This document shows positions 8,038 to 16,710 of a stretch of DNA of 46,887 nucleotides, in pieces; position 1 is the first letter of the stretch; every line of letters starts with the position of its first letter. Under the pieces are notes generated by a model. The model had not been told where the DNA came from, searched no databases, and worked only from the letters and a program-made list of their open reading frames with translations. Origin of the DNA: Ahrensia sp. (GTDB lineage: Bacteria; Pseudomonadota; Alphaproteobacteria; Rhizobiales; Rhizobiaceae); NCBI GenBank assembly GCA_002706335.1, contig PAKZ01000004.1, forward strand, positions 1 through 46,887, written 5' to 3'. Position numbers and translations under genes: made by a program.

Positions 8038-9090
8038 TCAGTAGGGAAACGGCCAGATACGGTAAGATGATTTCAGAATGTTCCAGCGGTGCATCAGCCC
8101 CTTGGGTTCGAGGATCATGAACAATGCGATCACGCCGCCAAGTACGACATTCATGCCGGCAAACACGATGTCACCGCCAAGGAATGATACCGAGTCGGCA
8201 ATATTGGGGCCCACCGTCGCGATGATTTCCTGGATGATTCGGATAGTGAAAACCCCTATCAGGGCCCCCACGATCGATCCCATCCCGCCGACAATGATCA
8301 TCGCCACGAAAAAGATCGAGTGAAACAGGGTGAACTGGTCCACCCCCACGAAGCGAATCAAATAGGCCCATAGCGCCCCGCCGACGCCGGCATAGAAAGC
8401 TCCAATCAGGAAGGCATTGGCCTTGGTGGCCGCGACATTAATCCCCATGATACCAGCAGCCACATCATCATCCCTGACCGCCACAAAGGCGCGGCCAAAG
8501 CGTGATCGCACGATCCCGAACGCACCCGCGATCATGATCGTCGCGACCACAAGATTCATGTAGAACTGCGCTGTTTCGCTAACAAGGCGCAGTCCGAAAA
8601 GCTCTGCGGGCGGCACGGTGATACCGTTTGATCCACCCATCCAGGTTGAAGGCAGGTTCAATACGGCAAAGTGGAACAGGAATTGAGCCGCAATGGTGGT
8701 TAGGGCCAGATAAAAACCTTTGATCCGCGCCGCGGTCAGGCCGAAGAGAAACCCGAACAGCGCGGCCGAGAGCCCGGCCAGAGGAATCGTCAGCAGGAAT
8801 GTGAGGCCGGTCTTCGAGGCCAGTATCGAGGCTGTATAGGCCCCGACCCCCATGAACGCCGCCTGACCCAGGTTGATCTGGCCCGCATAACCGGTGCAGA
8901 TCTGAAGCCCGACGGCAATAACAGCGCTGATCTGCATCATGTTCAGGATAGCGATGATACGCCCGCTCACCATATAAGGTGCTGCCAGCAGTAAAACCAT
9001 GAACAGGGCGAGGACAAGCGCCTGCCAGCGCGTTCGGATAAGACGTCTGTCACTGCGATAGCTTGTCGGGAAAACGCCAGAAGGATCCAT
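8038..9090 (-). CDS. livM: LivM-type inner-membrane permease
   Basis: A 350-residue integral membrane protein with many hydrophobic segments (for example ALVLALFMVLLLAAPYMV near residue 25). It carries the LivM pattern GYAGQINLGQAAFMGVGAYT and, near residues 230-260, the conserved region KANAFLIGAFYAGVGGAL with GGMGSIVGALIG after it. It forms the translocation pore with LivH. The stop of livH at 9094 is only 3 bases before this start, so the two are probably translationally coupled; the binding site upstream is weak (GCGGG). Confidence 0.92.
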   Translation of the reverse strand: MDPSGVFPTSYRSDRRLIRTRWQALVLALFMVLLLAAPYMVSGRIIAILNMMQISAVIAVGLQICTGYAGQINLGQAAFMGVGAYTASILASKTGLTFLLTIPLAGLSAALFGFLFGLTAARIKGFYLALTTIAAQFLFHFAVLNLPSTWMGGSNGITVPPAELFGLRLVSETAQFYMNLVVATIMIAGAFGIVRSRFGRAFVAVRDDDVAAGIMGINVAATKANAFLIGAFYAGVGGALWAYLIRFVGVDQFTLFHSIFFVAMIIVGGMGSIVGALIGVFTIRIIQEIIATVGPNIADSVSFLGGDIVFAGMNVVLGGVIALFMILEPKGLMHRWNILKSSYRIWPFPY

Positions 9091-9093
9091 GGA

Positions 9094-9978
9094 TTAAACC
9101 CGCTCGATTGTGCGCCAGCCGAACAGGCCGGTTGGCCGGATCAGCAGAATGGCGAGCATGATAATGTAGGGCACAACACTGCCAAGTGAGCCGCCGATCA
9201 GCGGGTCAAGATAGTTGGTGGTCAGGCTCTGGATGATACCGATGATCACGCCCGCCAGGATCAGCCCGCCAATGGACTCCAACCCGGCGAACAGCGCGAC
9301 CGGCAGGGCCGCGAACCCGATATCCGAGGCCAGAAAGGTCAGCGATTTACCGCTGAGAAAGATCATCGCGCCGATCGTGGACAGGATTGCCCCAAGCACC
9401 CAGGCAAAGGCAATCGAAGCCTTGACGGAAATCCCCATCGAAGATGCCACGACGTGATCTTCTGCCACTGCGGTCATCCGCAGGCCGGACCGGGTCCGGT
9501 TGAAGAACCACGACAGCCCGACGGCGGCGACAATAGTGATGATTCCGCCGAGAAGAAGGTTCATCGGGATCAGCATATCGCCGAGGAACAGTGGTCTCAG
9601 CGGGAAAATGATTGGGAAGGGCCGAACGGCGGGACCGAACAAAAGCAGCACCAATCCGCGCAGCAGGATCAGCAGGCCGACAGTGACCATGACCATCGAA
9701 AAAACCGATTCACCAATCAGCTTAGTCAGAAAAAGACGTTCGATTGCGTATCCTACCAGGCCGGCGAGAACCAGCGATAGCGGTATCGACAACCAGAGGC
9801 TAAGCCCGGCCTGCATCGTCGTGAACCAGACGATGAAACCGCCGATGATCACTAGTTCGCCCTGTGCGAAGTTGAATACCTTGCTGGCGCGGTAAATCAC
9901 GACAAAGCCCATGGCCACCAGCGAATACAGAAGGCCGATCAAAGCCCCGGTTATGATGTCGTTTATGAAATAAACCAT
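9094..9978 (-). CDS. livH: LivH-type inner-membrane permease
   Basis: A 294-residue membrane protein of the LivH family, with the characteristic N-terminus FINDIITGALIGLLYSLVAM and the conserved segment VIYRASKVFNFAQGEL. Late hydrophobic segments include ALFAGLESIGGLILAGVIIG. I chose the ATG at 9978, because AGGAGG lies nine bases upstream of it; the GTG at 9984 is only three bases from that site. It pairs with LivM as the permease heterodimer. The preceding gene, an acyl-CoA ligase, ends 15 bases upstream. Confidence 0.92.
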   Translation of the reverse strand: MVYFINDIITGALIGLLYSLVAMGFVVIYRASKVFNFAQGELVIIGGFIVWFTTMQAGLSLWLSIPLSLVLAGLVGYAIERLFLTKLIGESVFSMVMVTVGLLILLRGLVLLLFGPAVRPFPIIFPLRPLFLGDMLIPMNLLLGGIITIVAAVGLSWFFNRTRSGLRMTAVAEDHVVASSMGISVKASIAFAWVLGAILSTIGAMIFLSGKSLTFLASDIGFAALPVALFAGLESIGGLILAGVIIGIIQSLTTNYLDPLIGGSLGSVVPYIIMLAILLIRPTGLFGWRTIERV

Positions 9979-9993
9979 TTTCACCGACCTCCT

Positions 9994-11991
9994 TTAAGAT
10001 CTGGACCGCCGTTTGGCGGTCTTCGATGCGTTTTCGACATCTGATATGCGCACCGTGGCCTTGAGCACGCCTTGACGGCCGTCCTGATAGGTCACGGCGA
10101 TTTCAAGATCGGTCTTGTCATCGCCGCCATACATCGCCTCGACAAGCTTTGCATATCGTTGCTCCAGAAAGGCCCGCCGGAGTTTCCGGCTGCGGGTCAA
10201 CTCGCCCTCATCCGGGTCGAGCTCTTTAGGGAAATTCGCAAACCTCGCCACGCGCGAGCCTTGGGGCAGCAGAGCATTGATGCGCGCCACTTCGCCCATG
10301 ATAAGGTCCAGAATTTCGGGTTTTTGCGACAGGTCGGTGTACGTCGAGAAGCTGATTTTGTTCCCTTCCGCCCAACTGCCGAGGACTTCCATATCGATAT
10401 TGATAAGCGCGCTGACGAAGTTTCGGCTTTCGTCGCCCAGGGTCATGAGGTCCTTGATGAAGGGGCTGTAGCGTAGCCGCGTTTCGATGAACTGCGGCGG
10501 GTAGCTGTGGCCGTTTGCCAGGCGGCGCATGTCCTTGACGCGGTCAAAGAACAATAGCTCGCCGTCGTCGGTCATCGAAACCGCGTCGCCAGTCGCATAC
10601 CAGCCGTCTTCGGTTAGCGGCTCGGCGGTCTTGTCGGGTTTCCCATAGTACCCGCCGAACCCCGATCCGCCGCGAACCTGAAGCTCGCCTTCCGGCGAGA
10701 CCCTGTATTCCAGCGGCTCGCCGTAAGCGGTATTGCTTTGCATCCAACTGCCGCTTGTTTCCAGCTGATAGCTTTCACCCACATGCGCGGTCAGTAGTCC
10801 GATTTCGGTCGCGCCATAGACGTTGCGGAGCTTGACCCCCATCGCGTGGAACATGCGAAAGACGTCCGGCGCCATCAAGGCACCACCGCTCATGGCATTT
10901 TTCGCTTTACCAAGGCCAAGATTGTCGCGCAGGTGATGAAGCACCAGAGCCTCGGCAAAGGGAAGTTGCAGGCGAGCGGCAAGGCTGGGGCTGCGCCCCT
11001 CCAGTCGTTCGACATAAACGTCGCGGCCGACTTTCATACCCCAATTGTACATCGCGTTGCGGACCTTGCCCGCACCCAGCATCCGGGCCTGAACGATGGA
11101 GGCGAGGTTCTCCCACTGGCGCGGGCTGAACACCAGGGCGTCAACCGCCAGTTCGCGAATATTGGTTAGCACATCTTCGGGGCCTTCGGGAAAGTTGACG
11201 ACCATGGGCGCGATCAGTCCGATCGACAGGCCGAAAATCTGTTCCGTCACCCAGGCAGGCGAAATGTACGTCAGGTATTCGGTGCCGGGCGCGATCTCGA
11301 TCGCCCCCATCACCCGTGAGCAGTTGTCGAACAGGTAGCGATGGCTGATGATAACGCCTTTGGGACTTCCCGTGGTCCCAGAGGTATAGGACAACAAGGC
11401 TATATCATCCGCCCGTCCGCGTTTGACGTGTTCTTCAAATCTGGCGGGCTCTTTGGCGTGGATTTGACGTCCTGCTGCGCTCACGCTTTCGAAGGAATGC
11501 AACAAGGGATGATCATAGCCCCACAGCCCGGAATCATCCCAGTACACGATCGCCAGGGCACCTGGGTACTTGTCCGCGATCTCGATGCATTTATCGACTT
11601 GCTCCTGATCCTGTGCCAAAAAAATCCGCGTCTGCGAGTCTTCGGCCAGATACAGAATCTCTTCGGCGGTCTGATCCGGGTAGACGGACAGGACCTTGCC
11701 GCCCAGTGATTGCACAGCGTATTCAGCCCAGAAATGTTCCGGCTCGTTTTCGCCGATCATCATGACGGAATCGCCAGCGGACAGGCCTTTGCTCTCCAGC
11801 CCGAGCGCTAGGTCGCGCACCTTGCCAAGCATGTCGGCCCAAGTGAATTCACGCCAGATGCCAAGGCGCTTGTGGCGTTCGGCCAGGGCACCCGGGGTGG
11901 ACTTGGCGCGCGCCAGCAAGACCTGAGGCAGGGTTTCGCTCTGCGTGACGCAGGGGTCTTTAAAGCTTTTTGCTGTTCGTTGTGTGACCAT
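9994..11991 (-). CDS. long-chain-type acyl-CoA ligase (AMP-forming) inside the importer operon
   Basis: A 665-residue AMP-binding enzyme that would activate a carboxylic acid to its CoA thioester. The ATP loop is LLSYTSGTTGSPKGVI, the adenylate motif is NVYGATEIG, and YATGDAVSM plus FFDRVKDM mark the hinge. Length and the late insertion resemble the FadD15-like/long-chain branch rather than benzoate-CoA ligases. The C-terminus is basic (KTAKRRSRS). It lies between livG and livH with gaps of 4 and 15 bases, so uptake and activation are co-transcribed. This ligase-within-liv layout is recurrent in proteobacterial aromatic or alicyclic acid clusters. Substrate unknown. Confidence 0.92.
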   Translation of the reverse strand: MVTQRTAKSFKDPCVTQSETLPQVLLARAKSTPGALAERHKRLGIWREFTWADMLGKVRDLALGLESKGLSAGDSVMMIGENEPEHFWAEYAVQSLGGKVLSVYPDQTAEEILYLAEDSQTRIFLAQDQEQVDKCIEIADKYPGALAIVYWDDSGLWGYDHPLLHSFESVSAAGRQIHAKEPARFEEHVKRGRADDIALLSYTSGTTGSPKGVIISHRYLFDNCSRVMGAIEIAPGTEYLTYISPAWVTEQIFGLSIGLIAPMVVNFPEGPEDVLTNIRELAVDALVFSPRQWENLASIVQARMLGAGKVRNAMYNWGMKVGRDVYVERLEGRSPSLAARLQLPFAEALVLHHLRDNLGLGKAKNAMSGGALMAPDVFRMFHAMGVKLRNVYGATEIGLLTAHVGESYQLETSGSWMQSNTAYGEPLEYRVSPEGELQVRGGSGFGGYYGKPDKTAEPLTEDGWYATGDAVSMTDDGELLFFDRVKDMRRLANGHSYPPQFIETRLRYSPFIKDLMTLGDESRNFVSALINIDMEVLGSWAEGNKISFSTYTDLSQKPEILDLIMGEVARINALLPQGSRVARFANFPKELDPDEGELTRSRKLRRAFLEQRYAKLVEAMYGGDDKTDLEIAVTYQDGRQGVLKATVRISDVENASKTAKRRSRS

Positions 11992-11995
11992 GAGG

Positions 11996-12775
11996 CTATC
12001 CCAGATATGCCTTGATCACAGCGGGGTTTTTCTGGATTTCATCGGGCGTGCCCTCGGCGATGACCCGCCCGAAATCCAGCACTACAATACGGTCGGCAAG
12101 GTCCATGACCACGCCCATGTCGTGCTCGACCAGAACCACGGGGATCTTGCGTGCTTCACGCACATCGAGAATGAAACGCGCCAAGTCTTCTTTCTCTTCC
12201 GAGTTCATCCCCGCCATGGGCTCATCCATCAGAAGAATCGAGGGCTCCTGCGCGAGCGCTCGGCCCAGATCGACCCGTTTGCGCAGCCCGTACCCCAACG
12301 TGCCTACGGACCTGTTTCGGATCGCCCCGATTTCCAGAAAATCGATAATTTCTTCCGCCGCTTCGCGATGCTCCGATTCCTCGCGCATCACGGGCCCAAA
12401 CTGAAAAAAGGCCTGGATAACATTCGATTGCATCAGCATGTGACGGCCGATCATGATGTTTTCCACCACGGTCTGCCCAGCAAAGAGATGAGTGCCCTGA
12501 AAAGTACGGGCCAGGCCACGCCGGGCGATCTGATCAACACGCAGGCCGGTTACGTCCTGCCCGGACAATTCGACACGGCCCTTCTGCGGACGATAGAAGC
12601 CTGCAGAAACGTTCAAGAGAGATGTTTTTCCAGCACCGTTCGGACCAATGATCGCAAGCAATTCATCGTCGTTCACGGTGATGCTCACATCGTCGAGAGC
12701 CGTCACACCGCCGAAATTCAAGGTTGCACCGCGTACCGCAAGCGGCGCTGAGACAATTCCCGCATCAGAGGTCAT
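11996..12775 (-). CDS. livG: LivG-type ABC importer ATPase
   Basis: A 259-residue ATP-binding subunit, first structural gene of the importer operon. Walker A is GPNGAGKT at residues 44-51; the signature region is GYGLRKRVDLGRALA, slightly unlike the usual LSGGQ; Walker B is ILLMDEPMAGM and the switch region ends VLVEHDMG. The LivG hallmark FGGVTALDDVS is at residues 21-31. Starts at 12817 (GTG) and 12787 (ATG) are also open. I prefer the ATG at 12775, because its ATG overlaps the stop of an upstream 30-codon ORF as ATGA and no ribosome-binding site precedes the others. The gene is followed 4 bases later by the acyl-CoA ligase. Confidence 0.9.
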   Translation of the reverse strand: MTSDAGIVSAPLAVRGATLNFGGVTALDDVSITVNDDELLAIIGPNGAGKTSLLNVSAGFYRPQKGRVELSGQDVTGLRVDQIARRGLARTFQGTHLFAGQTVVENIMIGRHMLMQSNVIQAFFQFGPVMREESEHREAAEEIIDFLEIGAIRNRSVGTLGYGLRKRVDLGRALAQEPSILLMDEPMAGMNSEEKEDLARFILDVREARKIPVVLVEHDMGVVMDLADRIVVLDFGRVIAEGTPDEIQKNPAVIKAYLG

Positions 12776-12864
12776 GACTTGGCCCATGCCATGCGCTGAC
12801 AATCCACGGGATCGCACAAAGCTTGATTGAGCGGCGATTCGTTGGAGACGAGGTATCCCCGCAT
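12772..12864 (-). CDS. 30-residue leader ORF coupled to livG
   Basis: An ORF of 30 codons begins at ATG 12864 directly after GGGAGGAGAATCA, the best ribosome-binding site in this intergenic region, and its TGA overlaps the livG ATG (ATGA at 12775-12772). Its product starts MRGYLVSNESPL and ends RMAWAKS; it has no transmembrane stretch and no family I recognise. The position suggests a translated leader through which ribosomes are delivered to livG, as livG has no good binding site of its own. It could alternatively be the relic of a longer LivG N-terminus. Confidence 0.45.
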   Translation of the reverse strand: MRGYLVSNESPLNQALCDPVDCQRMAWAKS

Positions 12865-12929
12865 TGATTCTCCTCCCACCTGTTATTTCAGCGGTTAGCC
12901 TGGTCTATTCGCCAAGTTGGTTCCTACAA

Positions 12930-12945
12930 ACTAACAGCTGTTAGA
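12930..12945. promoter_or_regulatory. TetR-type operator upstream of the importer operon
   Basis: ACTAACAGCTGTTAGA contains a perfect 14-bp palindrome, CTAAC-AGCT-GTTAG. It lies 66 bases upstream of the leader ORF and just beyond the end of the broken hydratase gene. It matches the consensus TCTAAC-N4-GTTAGA seen in three other intergenic regions of the window, with one outer mismatch. It probably overlaps the promoter of the livG operon. The palindrome is directly visible; the regulator is inferred. Confidence 0.7.
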
Positions 12946-12986
12946 AAAAATGGTCAACTACTGAAACCGCTGCAAAACATAACAAT

Positions 12987-13824
12987 TCAGACGGTCGAGT
13001 ATTCGGCGGAAAAACTCCGAAGACCAGTTTGGTCCCGGCACCAGACTATCCCGGAGGAACCAGCTCTTTCATGGTGCAGCTGCAATTTGCAGGGCAATGT
13101 CAGCGGAGCGAGACCCGGAAGGAAAACTGATGGGGCGGATCGTGCAAAGTGCTCGCAGCAAGATTGAGGAGCAGCGTTGCCTGTAAAGGGCCATGCACAA
13201 CGAGCCCGGGATAGGCTTCGGTTTGGGTCGCATAGACATGGTCATAGTGAATGCGATGAGCATTGAACGTCAGCGCGGAATAGCGGAACAGCAGCACCGG
13301 ATCCGGTGCAAGGCTCGATCTGAGCGTGGTGGGATCGGCCGCTGCGGGCGCGTTCTTGACAGGGCGCGGCGCGGTGATCTGACGATAGACGATCGACTGC
13401 TGCTCCCGGATACAAAGCTGGTTGCCGCTCAAATGCTCATGTTCAACGCTAACAAAGACCAATACACCACTGCGGCCCTGCTTGGCCGTTATATCCCCGA
13501 TTACAGAGCGGCGGGTGAAGGTTTCGCCGATCTTCAGCGGGGCGATATGTATAACATCGCCGCCGGCCCACATGTGGGCGGGAAGCGGGACAGGTGGCAG
13601 AAACCCGCCCCTCACGGCATGGCCATCCTCTGAGAGCGAAGAACCTGGCACGGTGTCAAGTGCCATACACCAATGTATTCCCAGCGGCACATCGCCCGCT
13701 CCGTCCCAAAGATGCGTGCCGAACGTGGCACGATATTTGTCGATCAGCCCCTGCGTCAGAACATCTTCTCTGGCTTGGGTCGTCCCGACCAAGGTGGCAG
13801 CGCGTCAAGGTCGATCCCGCTCAT
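12987..13824 (-). pseudogene. HTD2/mesaconyl-CoA-hydratase-like (MaoC fold) gene with two frameshifts
   Basis: The longest open piece (13100-13792) is a hot-dog-fold hydratase of the 3-methylfumaryl/mesaconyl-CoA hydratase type, with the active-site strand FNAHRIHYDHVYA followed by YPGLVVHGPLQA. Both ends continue in other frames. Upstream, MSGIDLDALPPWSG (from ATG 13824) matches the family N-terminus and must shift at 13784-13786. Downstream, GLAPLTLPCKLQL through GIVWCRDQTGLRSFSAEYS matches the family C-terminus and must shift at 13114-13116. At both points restoring one G to a GGG run rejoins the frame and yields about 279 residues, normal for the family. The ATG is 10 bases after the preceding dehydrogenase. 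Either the gene is decayed or the assembly dropped a base in two G-runs. Confidence 0.75.
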
Positions 13825-13834
13825 TGTCTTAGTC

Positions 13835-14986
13835 TCAGAAGGATCGCGGCATTCCCAGGATATGCTCTCCGACATAGGACAGGATGAGGTTAGTCGAGAT
13901 CGGCGCCACCTGATACAATCGGGCCTCGCGGAACTTGCGCTCGACATCGTATTCCCGCGCGAAACCGAAGCCGCCATGGGTCTGGATGCAGGCGTTGGCG
14001 GCGTCCCAGCTGGCCTCGGAGGCCAGTAGCTTGGCCATATTCGCCTGCGCCCCACACACCTGCCCGGCATCGAAGCGTCTGCAGGCCTCAAAGCGCATCA
14101 GATTGGCGGCCTCGATGTTCACATAGGCCCGCGCAATGGGGAATTGCACGCCCTGGTTCTGGCCGATGGGACGGTCGAAGACGATGCGCTCGCCGGCATA
14201 GGCGCGAGCCTTGTCCACGAACCAGTAGCCATCGCCGATGCATTCCGCGGCGATCAGCGTGCGTTCGGCATTCAGCCCGTCTAGAATATGGTAAAATCCG
14301 CGCCCCTCTGTGCCGATCAGGTTCTCGGCGGGGATCTCGAGGCTGTCGAAAAAGACCTCGTTGGTTTCGTGGTTCGGCATGTTGGCGATGGGGTGGACCT
14401 CCATGCCGTTGCCGATGGCCTCTTTCAGATCGACCATGAAGATCGACAGGCCTTGAGACTTCTTCTTGACCTCGGTCAGCGGCGTAGTGCGCGCCAGCAG
14501 GATCATCAGGTCGGAATGCTGGATGCGGCTGATCCAGACCTTTTGGCCATTGATCACGTAGCGGTCGCTTTTCCTGACCGCCGAGGTCTTGAGCTTGGTG
14601 GTGTCCGTCCCGGTGGTCGGTTCGGTCACCGCCATGGATTGCAGGCGCAATGTGCCGCTGGCGATGCCGGGTAGGTATTTCTGCTTCTGCGCGTCCGAGC
14701 CGTGCCGCAGAAGCGTGCCCATGTTGTACATCTGCCCGTGGCAATGACCCGCATTGCCACCGCAGCGGTTGACCTCTTCCATTATGATCGAGGCCTCGGT
14801 CAGCCCCAGGCTCGAGCCGCCATATTCCTCGGGGATCATCGCGGCCAACCAGCCCTCGCGGGTCAGCGCATCGACGAACTCTTCGGGGTAGGTTTCGCGG
14901 CGGTGATACTCAGGCGGGAACTGCGCGCAGAGCGCGCGCAACGCGTCGCGCAGATCGTTATGGGTGTCGGGGGCTGAGGTCTGCAT
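13835..14986 (-). CDS. acyl-CoA dehydrogenase, helix-G glutamate type
   Basis: A 383-residue acyl-CoA dehydrogenase. Motifs: IPEEYGGSSLGL, the flavin/substrate loop AVTEPTTGTDTTKL, GQKVWISRIQHSD and the C-terminal THGGFGFAREYDVERKFR. The usual YEGT glutamate is replaced (YQVAPIST), while DGLNAERTLIAAE carries a Glu at the position used by isovaleryl-CoA-type enzymes, so it likely oxidises a branched acyl-CoA. It starts after GGGCGGGATAAGCG, 3 bases downstream of the lyase stop, and precedes the frameshifted hydratase. A role in making an enoyl-CoA for that hydratase is likely but unproved. Confidence 0.9.
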   Translation of the reverse strand: MQTSAPDTHNDLRDALRALCAQFPPEYHRRETYPEEFVDALTREGWLAAMIPEEYGGSSLGLTEASIIMEEVNRCGGNAGHCHGQMYNMGTLLRHGSDAQKQKYLPGIASGTLRLQSMAVTEPTTGTDTTKLKTSAVRKSDRYVINGQKVWISRIQHSDLMILLARTTPLTEVKKKSQGLSIFMVDLKEAIGNGMEVHPIANMPNHETNEVFFDSLEIPAENLIGTEGRGFYHILDGLNAERTLIAAECIGDGYWFVDKARAYAGERIVFDRPIGQNQGVQFPIARAYVNIEAANLMRFEACRRFDAGQVCGAQANMAKLLASEASWDAANACIQTHGGFGFAREYDVERKFREARLYQVAPISTNLILSYVGEHILGMPRSF

Positions 14987-14989
14987 CGC

Positions 14990-15784
14990 TTATCCCGCCC
15001 CCGGGCCGGAGGTTTCGAGGATCTCTTCCTCGGCGCGCTGCCACAGCTCATAGGAAATCGGGTTCTCGCTTTCCTCGAGGATGTGGCCGACCAGCCCGAT
15101 GGCCCGCGCCATGACGCCAAAGCCGCGCACGATCTTCCAAGGAAAGCCGAATTCGCAGCAGATCGCGCCGATGGCGCCGGTGGCATTGATTGGCAGCATC
15201 TTGCCCGACATTTCCTCTGCGTCGGCCTGGATCTTCTGGATCAGTTCGATGTATTCGCCCGATTTGCCGTTTTCGGCCGCGATCTGGAACAGGCGCGGGG
15301 CGCGCGGGTCAACGGGCTTGTGCACCGGATGGCCCAGTCCCGGCACGATGGCCTTGCGGGCACTGAACTTCTCGACCGTCTCCAGCGCGATGGCCTCCAG
15401 ATCGGCGCCGGTGCCCAGCTTGTCCTGCGGCAGCGCCTCGTACAGCATCCTCGACGCGCCTTCCATCGAGCCGACAAAGACTGTGCCCAATCCGCACAGC
15501 CCGGCCGCAACGGCGGCCTGAAGCGATTCCGGCGCGCCCATATAGGTCATCCGCGCGGCCATGGCAGAGGGCGTGATACCATGTTCGACCAGAGTAATGA
15601 CGATGGCGTTGAAGACTCGGCTTTCCTCGGGCGTGGCCTTGCGGCCCGTCAGCTGCAGAAACGCCAGATCACCGAGGTTCATGTGGCCAAGGATTTCATT
15701 CGGCAGGTCGAGCCCGCGCACGGTGATCCTGTCGGGTGTGCTCCAGCCGATGTTGGAGCTGATCTTTTCCTTGCGCTTACTCAT
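14990..15784 (-). CDS. citryl-CoA-lyase-like protein (citrate synthase fold)
   Basis: A 264-residue protein of the citrate-synthase superfamily, much shorter than citrate synthase (about 430) and resembling stand-alone citryl-CoA lyases and the C-terminal lyase part of ATP-citrate lyase. Conserved stretches are GLGHPVHKPVDPRAP with the catalytic-type His, NATGAIGAICCEFGFPW, and GFGVMARAIGLVGHILEE. Such enzymes split a citryl-CoA-like 3-hydroxy-3-carboxyacyl-CoA to acetyl-CoA and a 2-oxoacid, or run in reverse. Its ATG overlaps the TGA of the upstream SDR by one base (TGATG), implying coupling. In this operon it probably acts on a carboxylated, methyl-branched hydroxyacyl-CoA rather than on citrate. 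Confidence 0.75.
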   Translation of the reverse strand: MSKRKEKISSNIGWSTPDRITVRGLDLPNEILGHMNLGDLAFLQLTGRKATPEESRVFNAIVITLVEHGITPSAMAARMTYMGAPESLQAAVAAGLCGLGTVFVGSMEGASRMLYEALPQDKLGTGADLEAIALETVEKFSARKAIVPGLGHPVHKPVDPRAPRLFQIAAENGKSGEYIELIQKIQADAEEMSGKMLPINATGAIGAICCEFGFPWKIVRGFGVMARAIGLVGHILEESENPISYELWQRAEEEILETSGPGAG

Positions 15785-16698
15785 CAGACCGGATCCCAGG
15801 AAAAGACGTCCGCAGAAACCTCGAGCGGCGTGAATTGCGACTTGAGCGCGGGAATGGCGCGCTCGGCGATTTCGTCGGCGGTCCAGCCGTCGCCGTTATG
15901 TACCGACCGCACCGGGCGCGGCTGGTTGAACAGGAAGATCTCGTTCTTGCGCACCGCGAAGATCTGTCCCGTGACGTCAGCGGCGTGGTCGCTCATCAGG
16001 AAACAGGCCATCGGCGCGACCTTGGCCGGGGTCATTTCCTTAATCTTCTCGACACGCGCCTTCTGTTCGGGCGTGTCGGTCTTGATAGACGAGATCATCC
16101 GGCTCCAGGCGAAGGGAGCGATACAGTTCGAGCGCACGTTCCAGCGCTTGAGGTCCAGCGCGACCGACTTGGAGAAGGCCGCGATACCGAGCTTGGCAGC
16201 GGAGTAGTTCGCCTGGGCGTAATTGCCGATCAGACCTGAGGTCGAGGTCATGTGAACCAGGGCGCCGCTTTCCTGTTCGCGGAAATAATCAGTTGCAGCT
16301 CGGCTGGTGTTGAAAGTTCCGTACAGGTGGACCTTCACCACCGCGTCGAAATCCTCGTAGGTCATTTTGTGGAAGAAACCGTCGCGAAGGATGCCGGCAT
16401 TGTTCACCACCGCGTCGATGCGGCCGAATGCCTTGACGCCGGTCTCGACCATCGCGCGCGCGGCATCGGGGTCGGTCACATTGCCGCCATCGGCGATCGC
16501 ATCGCCGCCTGCGGCCTTGATTTCCTCTACGACCTTCTGGGCCGCGGTCTCGGTCTGGCCGGTGCCCTTCAGCGACGCGCCCAGATCGTTCACCACCACC
16601 GCGGCGCCTTCCGCCGCCGCCATTAGGGCGATGTCGCGTCCGATCCCGCCACCGGCGCCGGTGACAAGGACCACCTTTCCGTCAAGTGCCTTCGCCAT
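15784..16698 (-). CDS. SDR similar to multifunctional-enzyme (R)-3-hydroxyacyl-CoA dehydrogenase
   Basis: A 304-residue SDR with TGAGGGIGRDIALM, NNAGILRDGFF, Ser in TSTSGLIGNY, and Tyr/Lys in NYSAAKLGI. The insertion after the cofactor strand (VNDLGASLKGTGQTETAA) and NNAGILRD are hallmarks of the dehydrogenase domain of HSD17B4/MFE-2, which oxidises (R)-3-hydroxyacyl-CoA; bacterial stand-alone versions occur in sterol and branched-chain degradation. The roughly 50-residue C-terminal tail (GWTADEIAERA) is also typical. GGGAGGACGAAG precedes the ATG. An (R)-specific dehydrogenase matches the MaoC-type hydratase downstream. Confidence 0.88.
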   Translation of the reverse strand: MAKALDGKVVLVTGAGGGIGRDIALMAAAEGAAVVVNDLGASLKGTGQTETAAQKVVEEIKAAGGDAIADGGNVTDPDAARAMVETGVKAFGRIDAVVNNAGILRDGFFHKMTYEDFDAVVKVHLYGTFNTSRAATDYFREQESGALVHMTSTSGLIGNYAQANYSAAKLGIAAFSKSVALDLKRWNVRSNCIAPFAWSRMISSIKTDTPEQKARVEKIKEMTPAKVAPMACFLMSDHAADVTGQIFAVRKNEIFLFNQPRPVRSVHNGDGWTADEIAERAIPALKSQFTPLEVSADVFSWDPV

Positions 16699-16710
16699 CT
16701 TCGTCCTCCC

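Noticed and set aside
13069-13263. 64-codon minus-strand ORF as a separate small gene
   Set aside because: It overlaps the hydratase in another frame and does not match the family; the family C-terminus is found in the third frame.
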